From NCBI GenBank assembly GCA_021836865.1, contig JAKBHH010000016.1, positions 1 to 50,670 of the forward strand: DNA of 50,670 nt. The letters are read 5' to 3'. Positions within the stretch are counted from its first letter, which is position 1. Each line of letters starts with the position of its first letter. Source of the stretch: Acidobacteriota bacterium. GTDB taxonomy: Bacteria > Acidobacteriota > Terriglobia > Terriglobales > Acidobacteriaceae. Below are positions 7,890 through 15,379 of the stretch, one piece after another. The notes below the pieces were generated by a model. It saw nothing but the letters and a program-made list of their open reading frames with translations, was not told where the DNA came from and searched no databases. Position numbers and translations under genes: made by a program.

Positions 7890-8594
7890 ATGCCGATTAG
7901 CAGAAGGTCGTTTGTTGGGCGCGCCGCCGCTGGATTCGCCGCGCTTGCCGCTCCGGGAATCTCCGCCGAGGCCAGCCTCCTCTTCAAGTCCTCCGATTGG
8001 CAGATGGCGTCGTTCCAACTGCTGATGAAGCAGAAGTTTGACGTCAAGCAGCTTTACGACATAGCCGCCATCGACGACGGCAGCGCCTTCGAGCACATGG
8101 TCAACTCGCTCAACGGACTCCAATTCGGCTTCGACCTCCCCGCCTCTCAAATCAGGCTCGTCGGCGCATTCCGCGGATTCGGCACCATGCTCATCCTCAA
8201 CGACTACGCCTGGGAGAAGTACCGCGTCGGCGAGCTCTACAAGGTCGACGATCCCAGGACCGGCAAGCCCGCCACGCGCAACATATACTACCCAAGCCCC
8301 GCCGGCACTCCCCCCAAATACGCTTCCGACGATCCCGACAACGAAGCCTCGGCCTTTCAGGACTCGAGCATCCAGGCCCTGCAGGCGCGCGGCGTGCAAC
8401 TGCTCGCCTGCCACCTCGCGCTTGAAGGACATGCCGGGAGGATGGTGAAGAAGCTCAAGCTCCAGCAGACGCAGCAGGAAGTGGCGCAGGACCTCGCCGC
8501 CCACCTGCTCCCCGGCGTTCTCATCGTCCCCTCCATGGTCGCGGCCATCGCCATGCTCCAGAGCAAGGGACAATTCAGCTACCTCCGCGTTTAG
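7890..8594 (+). CDS. Tat-signal exported protein of unknown function, DsrE-like
   Basis: A 234-residue protein. The start at 7890 has AGGAG 8 bases upstream and gives a clean twin-arginine signal (ISRRSFVGRAAAGFAALAAP). The mature part has two halves: one with FDVKQLYDIAAIDDG and GAFRGFGTMLILNDYAWEKY, and one with ALQARGVQLLACHLALEGHA, a Cys in the position used by DsrE/F-like sulfur-relay proteins. Similar Tat proteins occur in Acidobacteria without an assigned role, and the DsrE relation is a tentative pattern match. It is followed 96 bases later by the CRTAC1 gene in the same direction, which may be cotranscribed. Confidence 0.65.
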   Translation: MPISRRSFVGRAAAGFAALAAPGISAEASLLFKSSDWQMASFQLLMKQKFDVKQLYDIAAIDDGSAFEHMVNSLNGLQFGFDLPASQIRLVGAFRGFGTMLILNDYAWEKYRVGELYKVDDPRTGKPATRNIYYPSPAGTPPKYASDDPDNEASAFQDSSIQALQARGVQLLACHLALEGHAGRMVKKLKLQQTQQEVAQDLAAHLLPGVLIVPSMVAAIAMLQSKGQFSYLRV

Positions 8595-8690
8595 GCAGCC
8601 TCCGCTCCAGGCCCGCAGCCCAGCATCTATACTCGGGCTAAGGAGGTGCAGCCGCGACCAACAGCGGCGCGCCGCGAGGAGAATGTTGTT

Positions 8691-10580
8691 TTGTCTTTCA
8701 ACCGCCGTGGATTTTTGAAGTCGCTGTCCAGGACCGCACTGGTTTTATCGCTGGAGGATGTCCTCAAGCTGGCCCGCCCGGCCTGGGGTCAGGCTGCGCC
8801 CCAGCCCGCCAAACCCAAGGGCAGCGCCCGCCAGGCCTATGAGGCCGTCGCACGTCCCGCGCCCAAAGGCGCGCCCTCGCCCATCACCGGCACGCCCCTC
8901 GGCGTCCAGTTTGTCGACGTGGCCAAAGACGCCGGCCTCAACGTCGAAATGATCTTCGGCGGCGAGCACCGCAATAAATATCTGCTTGAAACCACCGGCT
9001 GCGGCGCCGCCTTTTTCGACTACGACCACGACGACTGGCTCGACATCTTCCTCGTCAACGGCTGGCGTCTCGAAGGCTTCCCCAAAGGCCATGAGCCCGT
9101 CTGCCATCTCTTCAAAAACAACCGCGACGGCACCTTTACCGACCTCACCCTCAAGGCGGGCCTCGCCCGGTCCGGCTGGGGGCAGGCCTGCTGCGTCGGC
9201 GACTACAACAACGACGGCTGGAACGATCTCTTCGTCAGTTACTACGGCCAGAACGCCCTCTTCCGCAACAACGGCAACGGCACCTTCTCTGACGTCACCA
9301 AGGAAGCAGGCCTGTTGCAGGACCGCCTCCGCTGGAACTCCGGCTGCTCCTTCCTCGACTACGACAAGGACGGCCGCCTCGATCTCTTCGTCGGCAACTA
9401 CATCGATCTCGACCTGAAAACCACCCCGCTGCCTGAAGATGCCAACTGCACCTACAAGGGCATCATCGTTGCCTGCGGCCCGCCCGGACTCGAAGGCGGA
9501 AAGAACCTGCTCTACCACAACAACGGCGATGGCACGTTCACGGACGTCAGTGAGAAGGCCGGCATGTGGGGCACGCTCGGCACCTACGCCCTCAGTTGCG
9601 GCGCAGCAGACCTCGACGGCACCGGCTGGCCCAACATCTACGTCGCCAACGACTCCACATCCGCCACATACTACGTCAACCAGAAAGACGGCACCTTCAA
9701 AGACCAGGCCATCGAAGCCGGCGTCGCCTACTCCCCCGACGGCAAACCCCAGGCCGGCATGGGCGTCTCCATCGGCGATTACAACCGCGACGGCCTACCC
9801 GACATCATCAAGACAAACTTCGCCGGAGACACCGACTCGCTCTTCCAAAACCTCGGCGACGGCTCCTTCGACGACCGCACCTACCAGGCCGGTCTCGGCA
9901 TCAACACCCGCCTCCTCGGCTGGGGCGTCAGCTTCATTGACATCGACAACGACGGATGGCTCGACATCCTCGTCGCCAACGGCCACGTCTACCCCGAGGT
10001 CGACGGCACCCAGGTCGATGCCTCCTACGCCGAGCGCAAATACCTCTACCGCAACCTGCGCCAGGGCCAGTTTGAAGATGTCAGCCTCATCGGCGGCCCC
10101 GGCATCACCACCGACGCCAAGGCCCGCGGATTCGCCATCGGCGACTACGACAACGACGGCGACCTCGACGCCATCGTCAACTGCGTCAACGCCGTCCCCC
10201 AGCTCCTCCGCTGCGATCAATCCGTCAAACGCAACTGGATCAAGATTCGTCTCGTCGGCGTCCAGTCCAATCGCACCGGCATCGGCGCCAAAATCAAGGT
10301 CGTCGCCCAGACCGGCACGCCCGTCCTCACCGCCAAACCCGGCTCGCCCCTCACCCAGATTGAAGAAGTCCGCTCCTGCAACGGCTACTTTTCTTCGAGC
10401 GATCTCCGCATCCACTTCGGCCTCGCTGACGCCAAAAAGGCTGACACCGTAGAGATTCGCTGGCCCTCCGGCGCCATCGACACGCTCCACGACCTCGACG
10501 CCAACCGCCTCTATGTCCTCCAGGAAGGCGGCAAAATCCTCAAGAACGAAGCCCTCACCGGCCTCCTCAAGCGCAGCTAG
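8691..10580 (+). CDS. CRTAC1 family FG-GAP/ASPIC-UnbV protein, Tat-exported
   Basis: A 629-residue secreted beta-propeller protein. A TTG start at 8691 is chosen because AGGAG (8677-8681) lies 9 bases upstream and the product starts with a twin-arginine signal, FNRRGFLKSL; a GTG at 8646 lies inside another AGGAGG and would add 15 residues. At least six calcium-binding-like FG-GAP/VCBS repeats are visible, for example DYDHDDWLDIFLVNG, DYNNDGWNDLFVSYYG, DYDKDGRLDLFVGN, DIDNDGWLDILVANG and DYDNDGDLDAIVN. The C-terminal ASPIC/UnbV domain includes RNWIKIRLVG, NRTGIGAKIKV and a final EIRWPSG. Members are often encoded near Oar-type TonB receptors and TPR proteins (here 13 kb away) and are presumed extracellular carbohydrate- or ligand-binding proteins. 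The molecular role is unknown. Confidence 0.88.
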   Translation: MSFNRRGFLKSLSRTALVLSLEDVLKLARPAWGQAAPQPAKPKGSARQAYEAVARPAPKGAPSPITGTPLGVQFVDVAKDAGLNVEMIFGGEHRNKYLLETTGCGAAFFDYDHDDWLDIFLVNGWRLEGFPKGHEPVCHLFKNNRDGTFTDLTLKAGLARSGWGQACCVGDYNNDGWNDLFVSYYGQNALFRNNGNGTFSDVTKEAGLLQDRLRWNSGCSFLDYDKDGRLDLFVGNYIDLDLKTTPLPEDANCTYKGIIVACGPPGLEGGKNLLYHNNGDGTFTDVSEKAGMWGTLGTYALSCGAADLDGTGWPNIYVANDSTSATYYVNQKDGTFKDQAIEAGVAYSPDGKPQAGMGVSIGDYNRDGLPDIIKTNFAGDTDSLFQNLGDGSFDDRTYQAGLGINTRLLGWGVSFIDIDNDGWLDILVANGHVYPEVDGTQVDASYAERKYLYRNLRQGQFEDVSLIGGPGITTDAKARGFAIGDYDNDGDLDAIVNCVNAVPQLLRCDQSVKRNWIKIRLVGVQSNRTGIGAKIKVVAQTGTPVLTAKPGSPLTQIEEVRSCNGYFSSSDLRIHFGLADAKKADTVEIRWPSGAIDTLHDLDANRLYVLQEGGKILKNEALTGLLKRS

Positions 10581-10653
10581 CCTCTTGATTCCATCCCCGC
10601 GCCGGATCTCCCGCGCACACCTTCTCTAACATTTCGCCAGTGCGCGCCACCCC

Positions 10654-11577
10654 TCATGCCAGCAGCGGCCGCAGCGCAGCGTAGTCCACCGCCGCCGCTT
10701 CCATCGCCGGCATCTCTGTGAACGGCGGCTCCTGCTCCACAAAGATGTGTCGCACCCCCGCCTTGCGCCCTGCCGCCACAATCGCGCGCACATCCACCTC
10801 GCCCCGTCCCACCTCCGTCGGCGTTGGAGCATCGGCGGCCATCAATTCCGTCACCGGCTTCGTCAGGCTCTTGAAGTCCTTGACGTGCAGCATCGCGAAC
10901 CGCTCCGGATGCTTTGTCAAAAGCGCCACCGGATCCGCACCCGCAACCCGCATCCAACCCGTATCCGCCTCGAAGTGCACCACCGCCGGGTCCGTCTCGC
11001 GCAGCAGAATCGCATATCCCGTCTCGCCCCCGCCCAGATCGCGAAACTCAAAGTTGTGGTTGTGATACGCGTACTTCAGCCCAGCCGCCTTGGCCTGCTG
11101 CCCAATCTCGTTGGCCCGCGCTGCCACTTTATGAAAATCCTCTGCACGAAGCGTGTTCAACGAGTGAAATACAGCATCGGGTGCCGCCGGAGGCGCGCCC
11201 GGCAGCAGCACAGTGCTCACCACATACTCCACGCCAAGCGTCTTTCCGTCTTCCAGCAGCGGCTCCGTCGCCTTGAAACCAAACATCAGGTGCGCGCTGG
11301 GCACGCGCAACCCCGCCGCACGCGCCAGCTCGTGAAACTCCGCCGGAGTCTGCTTCATCATCGGGCTCGTCTCCACCTCGACGAAGCCAATCTGCCGCAG
11401 CTTCTTCAGCGTCCCCGCCGGATCCTTCTCCAGGTCGGTACCCACCGTGTAGAGCTGGATCCCCGCCGGCACCGCCTGCCCAGCCGCCCAGGCGTTCCGC
11501 GACAAAGTCCCCGCCGCCGCTCCGCCGCCCGCCATCCGCAAAAATCCCCGCCGCGTTATCGCCTCACTCCACACCAT
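10654..11577 (-). CDS. Sugar phosphate isomerase/epimerase, Tat-exported (AP endonuclease 2 fold)
   Basis: A 307-residue TIM-barrel protein of the xylose-isomerase-like family. The start at 11577 has GGAGG about 7 bases upstream; an in-frame extension upstream runs antisense to a transposase relic and is rejected. The N-terminus (TRRGFLRMAGGGAAAG) is a twin-arginine signal. Barrel strands and likely metal ligands are visible in IQLYTVG, FVEVETSP, YHNHNFEF, FEADTGWM, MLHVKDF and IFVEQEP. The family isomerises or epimerises sugars such as inosose or hydroxypyruvate. The gene converges with the CRTAC1 gene 73 bases away. The substrate is not deducible. Confidence 0.88.
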   Translation of the reverse strand: MVWSEAITRRGFLRMAGGGAAAGTLSRNAWAAGQAVPAGIQLYTVGTDLEKDPAGTLKKLRQIGFVEVETSPMMKQTPAEFHELARAAGLRVPSAHLMFGFKATEPLLEDGKTLGVEYVVSTVLLPGAPPAAPDAVFHSLNTLRAEDFHKVAARANEIGQQAKAAGLKYAYHNHNFEFRDLGGGETGYAILLRETDPAVVHFEADTGWMRVAGADPVALLTKHPERFAMLHVKDFKSLTKPVTELMAADAPTPTEVGRGEVDVRAIVAAGRKAGVRHIFVEQEPPFTEMPAMEAAAVDYAALRPLLA

Positions 11578-11646
11578 CGCCAGCCTCCGCACCCCATTCA
11601 ACCACAATCGCCATGACTCACGTCGCAGGGAACAAGGATCATCGCG

Positions 11647-11833
11647 AACGGTCGGGTTGGAGAGGTCGAGATTGAATCTCAATGGACAGCCTTCCGCAGA
11701 GGGAATCAACTGCCCGAACATCCCCGTTACGCTAAACGGGACGGTTGGAATTCGTGCTCTCCCACCCTTCGCTAGAAAGAAGCGAAAGATGGGGCATCCC
11801 CTTCACTGGCAGGGAAAGGGTGCGCCACCCGCC
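11647..11833 (+). mobile_element. RAYT element remnant, right end only (subfamily 2)
   Basis: Bases 11647-11775 encode the last part of a RAYT protein (VEIESQWTAFRRGNQLPEH, then RYAKRDGWNSCSP and a stop), nearly identical in sequence to the remnant at 13458-13582. The copy ends in GGGTGCGCCACCCGCC at 11818-11833, the same terminal repeat that bounds 13279-13640. The 5' part of the element is missing. Confidence 0.75.
11760..11794. repeat. Imperfect palindrome, family B
   Basis: TCCCACCCTTCGCT, a 7-base loop and AGCGAAAGATGGGG pair at 11 of 14 positions. Related hairpins with the ends CCCACCC and GATGGGGC lie at 13660, 31906 and 47016. Confidence 0.6.
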
Positions 11834-11931
11834 ACCAACCGGAAGTCGGCACAAATCTCGGACTGGTCGTCTTGAGACGAGGAAAGGGCGGCCCGGCTGG
11901 TTTGCCTGGCCGCCCTCCGGTGCTTCACGCG

Positions 11932-12864
11932 CTACCTCTGATCGACGTGCGCCTGGATGTTTCCAGTGGAGACCAGTTGAAGCGGAACGCTCAGGACGAT
12001 ACTGGTCGACGTTGAACAACTGTTGGGATTAGCCGGGTCAGTGAGGCAGACGACAAATCCCGCTTGGTCATTGGTCCCCGGCTCGCCTTGATCCCACAAG
12101 GTGAACACAACGGTATAGCCTTCCGCGCCGTCATACGAGCCGGTGCCGGTGGCGGTAATCTGGTTAACCGGCGCCGTGGGCGGATTCGGAGGATTACCGG
12201 TGAGAATGCAACTCGCGGATGTGATCATATCCATGTGGAAGTGATCGCTTCCGTTCCAATTGAGTTCCAGATTCTCATGCGCGGGATTCATGTCGCAGTC
12301 GACCTCGAAGCCCTTGGTCACGGTAACGGAACCGGAGGCAGGAATAATCGCATTCGAGACCACTACTTTGCCACCGCCGGTGAAGCGGCCCGTTCCGGGT
12401 GGCGGTGTCGTTCCACAGGTGGTGGTGGAGAGATCAACAGTGACGGAGTTGCTGAGTGGTGTCGTTGGGTAGCCTGGGAAGCCGTCGCCCCAAGGCGCCA
12501 CCGCTTCCGCCGTCACTTGGACTGTGCTGGTCCCGGACGGTGCATTGGCCGACCCCGAGAAGACGTCCCCGTCCCCCGCGTTGAAGGCTCCCGAAGCAGC
12601 CGGGACTCCGTTAAAGAAGACCTCGATGTTGGGGTTGTCGCCGGCGTCGGGAGCGAAGCCAGTATTCGCGCCGTTTATATCCCAGGACGTTATCGTGAAG
12701 TTGATGACAACTTGCGAGCCATTGCAACCCGGGGTTGCCGAGGTTACGCTCAGGCTGTGTGCGTATGCGACGCCTTGGAAAGCAATCGCCGCTACTCCAA
12801 CGAGAAGAGGAGATGCCATCCGTTTGAGAACTGTTTTGCAGTTGAAAATCGAATCAGGTTTCAT
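11932..12864 (-). CDS. Secreted protein with post-COAP-1-like C-terminal domain
   Basis: A 310-residue exported protein. A signal peptide is seen at about residues 16-35 (ASPLLVGVAAIAFQGVAYA). The N-terminal half has an Ig-like composition (SLSVTSATPGCNGSQVVI, EVFFNGVPA). The C-terminal half starts with GRFTGGGKVVV and has VTKGFEVDCD, NLELNWNGSDHFHMD and ITSASCILTG, matching the post-COAP-1-type domain found at the C-termini of many secreted bacterial proteins. No enzymatic motif is visible; cell-surface or extracellular binding is the likeliest role. It lies alone between two RAYT remnants, so it may be part of the accessory DNA. Confidence 0.7.
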   Translation of the reverse strand: MKPDSIFNCKTVLKRMASPLLVGVAAIAFQGVAYAHSLSVTSATPGCNGSQVVINFTITSWDINGANTGFAPDAGDNPNIEVFFNGVPAASGAFNAGDGDVFSGSANAPSGTSTVQVTAEAVAPWGDGFPGYPTTPLSNSVTVDLSTTTCGTTPPPGTGRFTGGGKVVVSNAIIPASGSVTVTKGFEVDCDMNPAHENLELNWNGSDHFHMDMITSASCILTGNPPNPPTAPVNQITATGTGSYDGAEGYTVVFTLWDQGEPGTNDQAGFVVCLTDPANPNSCSTSTSIVLSVPLQLVSTGNIQAHVDQR

Positions 12865-13278
12865 GTGTCTTCTGACCTTTCTTTTCTCAGTGCGCCCGGC
12901 AGATCCGATGCTCTCATCGTGGCCCGAATCTGACCGAGGCTGCTACGTCGATGGGAACCGTTTCTACCGCAGCCGAGACGATCAGAGTCAGACAGAGCAA
13001 GTCGTCGGAGAAATGCGGAGAAACAACGCGATTAAATCCAGGCAACCTTGGAATACTGCATTCATTCATCTCCGGGCAAAAGAGAATCTGGAACTTTCCA
13101 GCGACAGGGAAGCCGGAGAGATGAATTGAGTGCATCGCAAACATAGCGCCGCTTCAAAGCAGTGTCAACAAAATATGCGGTAAATATAGTCACCGTTGCG
13201 GGTTACGCAAGATGTTAAAGTAACCATCGTGCCGCTGGGACCTGTGCCGACATCCGCTGACTACTTAAGGATTGAAAA
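12865..13278. other. Gene-free spacer, locally less GC-rich
   Basis: No gene is supported here. Short open frames on both strands lack ribosome sites and family resemblance. The sequence around 13080-13220 is clearly poorer in G+C than its surroundings, which fits foreign or decaying DNA. The promoter of the secreted protein gene must lie near 12870-12950. Confidence 0.5.
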
Positions 13279-13640
13279 GGCGGGTGGCGCACCCCGGCGT
13301 GGGGAGGTTCAGTTCTGGCAGCGCCGCTACGATGATTTCAATGTCTGGAGCGAAGCGCGTCGAGAACCTGCCTACATGCACCGCAATCCGGTTGCGCGCG
13401 GCCTGGTCGCCAAGGCCGAAGACGGGCCATGGTTGAGCTTCCTCCACGATGCGAACGGTCGGGTGGGAGGGGTCGAGATTGAATCTCAATGGACAGCCTT
13501 CCGCAGAGGCGATCTACTGCCCGAACATCTCCGTTACGCTAAACGGGACGGTTGGAATTCGTGCTCTCCCACCCTTCGCTAGAAAGAAGGGAAGGATTGG
13601 GTATCTACTTCACTGGCAGGGAAAGGGTGCGCCACCCGCC
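13279..13640 (+). mobile_element. Internally deleted RAYT element with perfect 16-bp inverted ends (subfamily 2)
   Basis: The left end GGCGGGTGGCGCACCC (13279-13294) is the exact reverse complement of the right end GGGTGCGCCACCCGCC (13625-13640). Inside is a RAYT coding remnant that lacks most of the gene. At 362 bp it is about half the size of the complete element at 14340-15118, so it is a non-autonomous derivative. Confidence 0.85.
13310..13582 (+). pseudogene. RAYT transposase remnant
   Basis: The frame encodes QFWQRRYDDFNVWSE, then YMHRNPVARGL, a mutated VAKAEDGPWLSF and ESQWTAFRRGDLLPEHLRY. Compared with the intact protein it lacks about the first 95 residues, including the HVH motif, and some residues between NVWSEARR and YMHRNP. 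It cannot encode an active transposase. Its tail stops inside the element, unlike subfamily 1 copies. Confidence 0.8.
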
Positions 13641-13659
13641 AAAGGGAACGGTCGTGCTT

Positions 13660-13696
13660 CCCCACCCAAGCCGCAAAGGGCGCGGCTTGGATGGGG
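13660..13696. repeat. Palindrome, family B
   Basis: CCCCACCCAAGCCGC, a 7-base loop and GCGGCTTGGATGGGG: 14 of 15 positions pair. It lies 20 bases outside the right end of the deleted RAYT element. Confidence 0.75.
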
Positions 13697-13747
13697 CACA
13701 ATCCATTGAGGGAGAATCTGCGATGAAATACAGGACCGGCCATCTGC

Positions 13748-13908
13748 CATCGGTGAACAGGGTACAACAAGCCGGAGTCGATGTCGAAGGGAACCGGAAA
13801 CCGGGCGCAAAGGTTTTGCGATCCCAGGTGCCCAAAGGCTAGGCACCTGGGGCACCCATTTCAGTGCGGGAACGCACTTCGCAGCCTTCGGCACCTGGGC
13901 CACCCGCC
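13748..13908 (+). mobile_element. Solo right end of a RAYT element (subfamily 1)
   Basis: This 161-bp segment repeats the sequence upstream of the intact RAYT gene (14957-15118) with few changes. It starts at the equivalent of the RAYT start codon, contains the 29-bp palindrome (13823-13851) and ends with GGCACCTGGGCCACCCGCC. No transposase coding sequence is attached, so it is a solo end or an internally deleted copy. Confidence 0.8.
13823..13851. repeat. 29-bp REP-like palindrome, family A
   Basis: CCCAGGTGCC, CAAAGGCTA and GGCACCTGGG: a perfect 10-bp stem inside the solo right end. Confidence 0.85.
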
Positions 13909-13924
13909 TACTTGGAGTTCGGAA

Positions 13925-14236
13925 GTGCTCCTGGCCCAGGTTTGTCGTGGGGTTACCTTCTTTGTCAGCGACATTTGTACCCAATTTGTCTATTCCGGAG
14001 CCGCCGCGGCCTTAGCGTGCGCACTCTCACGCAGACCTTTGACAGTCTCATGGACAATGTCAGCGATTGGCATCGTCATTGGGGCATTTTCAATCGTAAG
14101 TTCTTGGACTACTGACCCTCATTGGTACTCGGTGATCCTTTACGTATCGTTTCCCCCCAGTGTAGTGTTGGGAGTATGGGTATGGCATTGCATCACCGTG
14201 CGAAAAGAGAGCGAATCGAAGATTGAGGTCCGGTGA
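13925..14236 (+). CDS. Small membrane protein, possible orphan immunity protein
   Basis: A frame of about 103 residues with three hydrophobic segments: FVYSGAAAALACAL, IGIVIGAFSIVSSW and VILYVSFPPSVVLGVWVW, and a charged tail (RKESESKIEVR). A GTG at 13925 is a possible start, but there is no good ribosome site, and the frame is open upstream through the repeat, so the real 5' end may have been lost to the element ending at 13908. No family is recognised. Its size, topology and position against a RAYT end resemble the small membrane genes beside the rhs remnants. It could be a decayed fragment. Confidence 0.35.
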   Translation: MLLAQVCRGVTFFVSDICTQFVYSGAAAALACALSRRPLTVSWTMSAIGIVIGAFSIVSSWTTDPHWYSVILYVSFPPSVVLGVWVWHCITVRKESESKIEVR

Positions 14237-14296
14237 CAATCGCTTTCAAGCACAGCGCGCTTCAGTTCAGCGTCCGTAGGGCCGCAGGGCAGTTGC

Positions 14297-14959
14297 CTAG
14301 CCTGCTTTATTCATGAACACATAGCTAAGGGTATTTTGGGGCGGGTGGCCCGGGTGCCACACCGAGCGTTCTACCACGACCATGGCTGCCCCAGGTGCCT
14401 CGCCTTTGGGCACCTGGGAAGAGCACGACACTCCCCCGGCCTTCTCCTTGTATCGCAAGTGCTGCGGCAACCGTCCTCCACGGCGCGCTGCCGTACCCGC
14501 CGACTCGATCTCCACAACGCCCTCGACACCCGTTGCGTAGTGGCGAAAACTCGACCATCTCCAGTCTTCCGGTTTCTCCACCAGGCCGCGCACAACCGGA
14601 TTCCGGTGCATATACCTGAGCTTTTCCACGCGCTTTGCCTCGTTGTGCACAAGAAAGTCGTAGAACCGCGCCTGCCGGAAGGGCCGCTCTGCGTGGCGCA
14701 TGGCCACAGAAAGCTTGAGCGCGTGAACCACGCCGGAGACTGTGCTCTTCGCCGGCTCGCCGATCATCAAATGCACATGCTCGGGCATGGCGACGTAACC
14801 GCCGACCACGAACTTGTAACGGCGGCGGGTGCGCTCCAGCGCATCCTCAAACAGATCGCGGGCTGCCGCCGTGCCCAGATGCTGGAAGCGGTGGTAACAA
14901 CTAAAGGTGAGGAAGTGGAAATTCCCCGTGTGCTCGTACCGGATCAGTCCGCGCGGCAT
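14297..14959 (-). CDS. REP-associated tyrosine transposase (RAYT), apparently intact
   Basis: A 220-residue protein. The ATG at 14959 gives the typical RAYT N-terminus (GNFHFLTFSCYHRFQHL). The HUH-type metal site is HVH at residues 61-63 in AMPEHVHLMI, and Tyr116 in RYMHRNPVVRGL aligns with the catalytic Tyr of TnpA_REP; PEDWRWSSFRHY follows. RAYTs cut and join single-stranded DNA at REP palindromes. The gene lies within an element bounded by 19-bp inverted ends (14340-14358 and 15100-15118), with a palindrome on each side. Its frame has no stop in the element and runs on 14 codons past the left end to 14297. The start codon lies at the edge of the repeated right-end segment. The key residues are present, so it may be active and could act on the remnants nearby. 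Confidence 0.88.
   Translation of the reverse strand: MPRGLIRYEHTGNFHFLTFSCYHRFQHLGTAAARDLFEDALERTRRRYKFVVGGYVAMPEHVHLMIGEPAKSTVSGVVHALKLSVAMRHAERPFRQARFYDFLVHNEAKRVEKLRYMHRNPVVRGLVEKPEDWRWSSFRHYATGVEGVVEIESAGTAARRGGRLPQHLRYKEKAGGVSCSSQVPKGEAPGAAMVVVERSVWHPGHPPQNTLSYVFMNKAG
14390..14418. repeat. 29-bp REP-like palindrome, family A
   Basis: CCCAGGTGCC, TCGCCTTTG and GGCACCTGGG. It overlaps the C-terminal codons of the RAYT gene. Confidence 0.85.
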
Positions 14960-15031
14960 CGGTGAACAGGGTACAACAAGCCGGAGTCGATGTCGAAGGG
15001 AACCGGAAACCGGCTGCCAAGGTTTGGCGAT

Positions 15032-15060
15032 CCCAGGTGCCCAAAGGCCAGGCACCTGGG
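15032..15060. repeat. 29-bp REP-like palindrome, family A
   Basis: CCCAGGTGCC, CAAAGGCCA and GGCACCTGGG, upstream of the RAYT start and inverted relative to the copy at 14390. Confidence 0.85.
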
Positions 15061-15177
15061 GCAACCATGTTCAGTGGGGGAACGCACTTCGCAGCCTTCG
15101 GCACCTGGGCCACCCGCCCCGGGTCCGGATCAAGTTTTCTGGTCCGGCACAAATCGAGATACAAGGAGATCGCTGAA

Positions 15178-15350
15178 TGGCAAACAGGGTAGAGCACCGG
15201 CTTTCTCAGGCCGGCGATGTCGAAGGGGGCCGGAAACCGGGCGCCAAAGTTTTGCGATCCCAGGTGCCCAAAGGCCAATAGCGAGGGACCGGGGGCACCC
15301 ATTTCAGTGGGGGAACGCACTGCAATCCCCCGGCACCTGGGCCACCCGCC
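15178..15350 (+). mobile_element. Decayed solo right end of a RAYT element
   Basis: It aligns with 14957-15118 through the CAGGGTA, GATGTCGAAGG and CCGGAAACCGG segments and ends with an intact GGCACCTGGGCCACCCGCC (15332-15350). Its palindrome keeps only the left arm (15259-15268); the right arm is scrambled. It ends 30 bases before the small membrane gene at 15380. Confidence 0.7.
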
Positions 15351-15379
15351 GGCCCTGCGCAGGGTCCAACTTCCAAAGG

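Larger units (their letters stand above)
14340..15118 (-). mobile_element. Complete RAYT element with 19-bp terminal inverted repeats
   Basis: The left end (14340-14358) reads GGCGGGTGGCCCGGGTGCC; the right end (15100-15118) is its reverse complement with one mismatch (GGCACCTGGGCCACCCGCC). Family A palindromes at 14390-14418 and 15032-15060 point in opposite directions, as in REPtron-like arrangements. No target duplication is visible: the left flank is TTTTGG and the right flank is CCGGGT. Other copies or ends occur at 1-304, 946-1095, 13748-13908, 15178-15350 and 16845-17000. Confidence 0.85.

Noticed and set aside
13197..13309. Open frame upstream of the RAYT remnant, as an N-terminal extension of it
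   Set aside because: The element's left end at 13279 lies within it, so the upstream codons are host sequence joined by chance.
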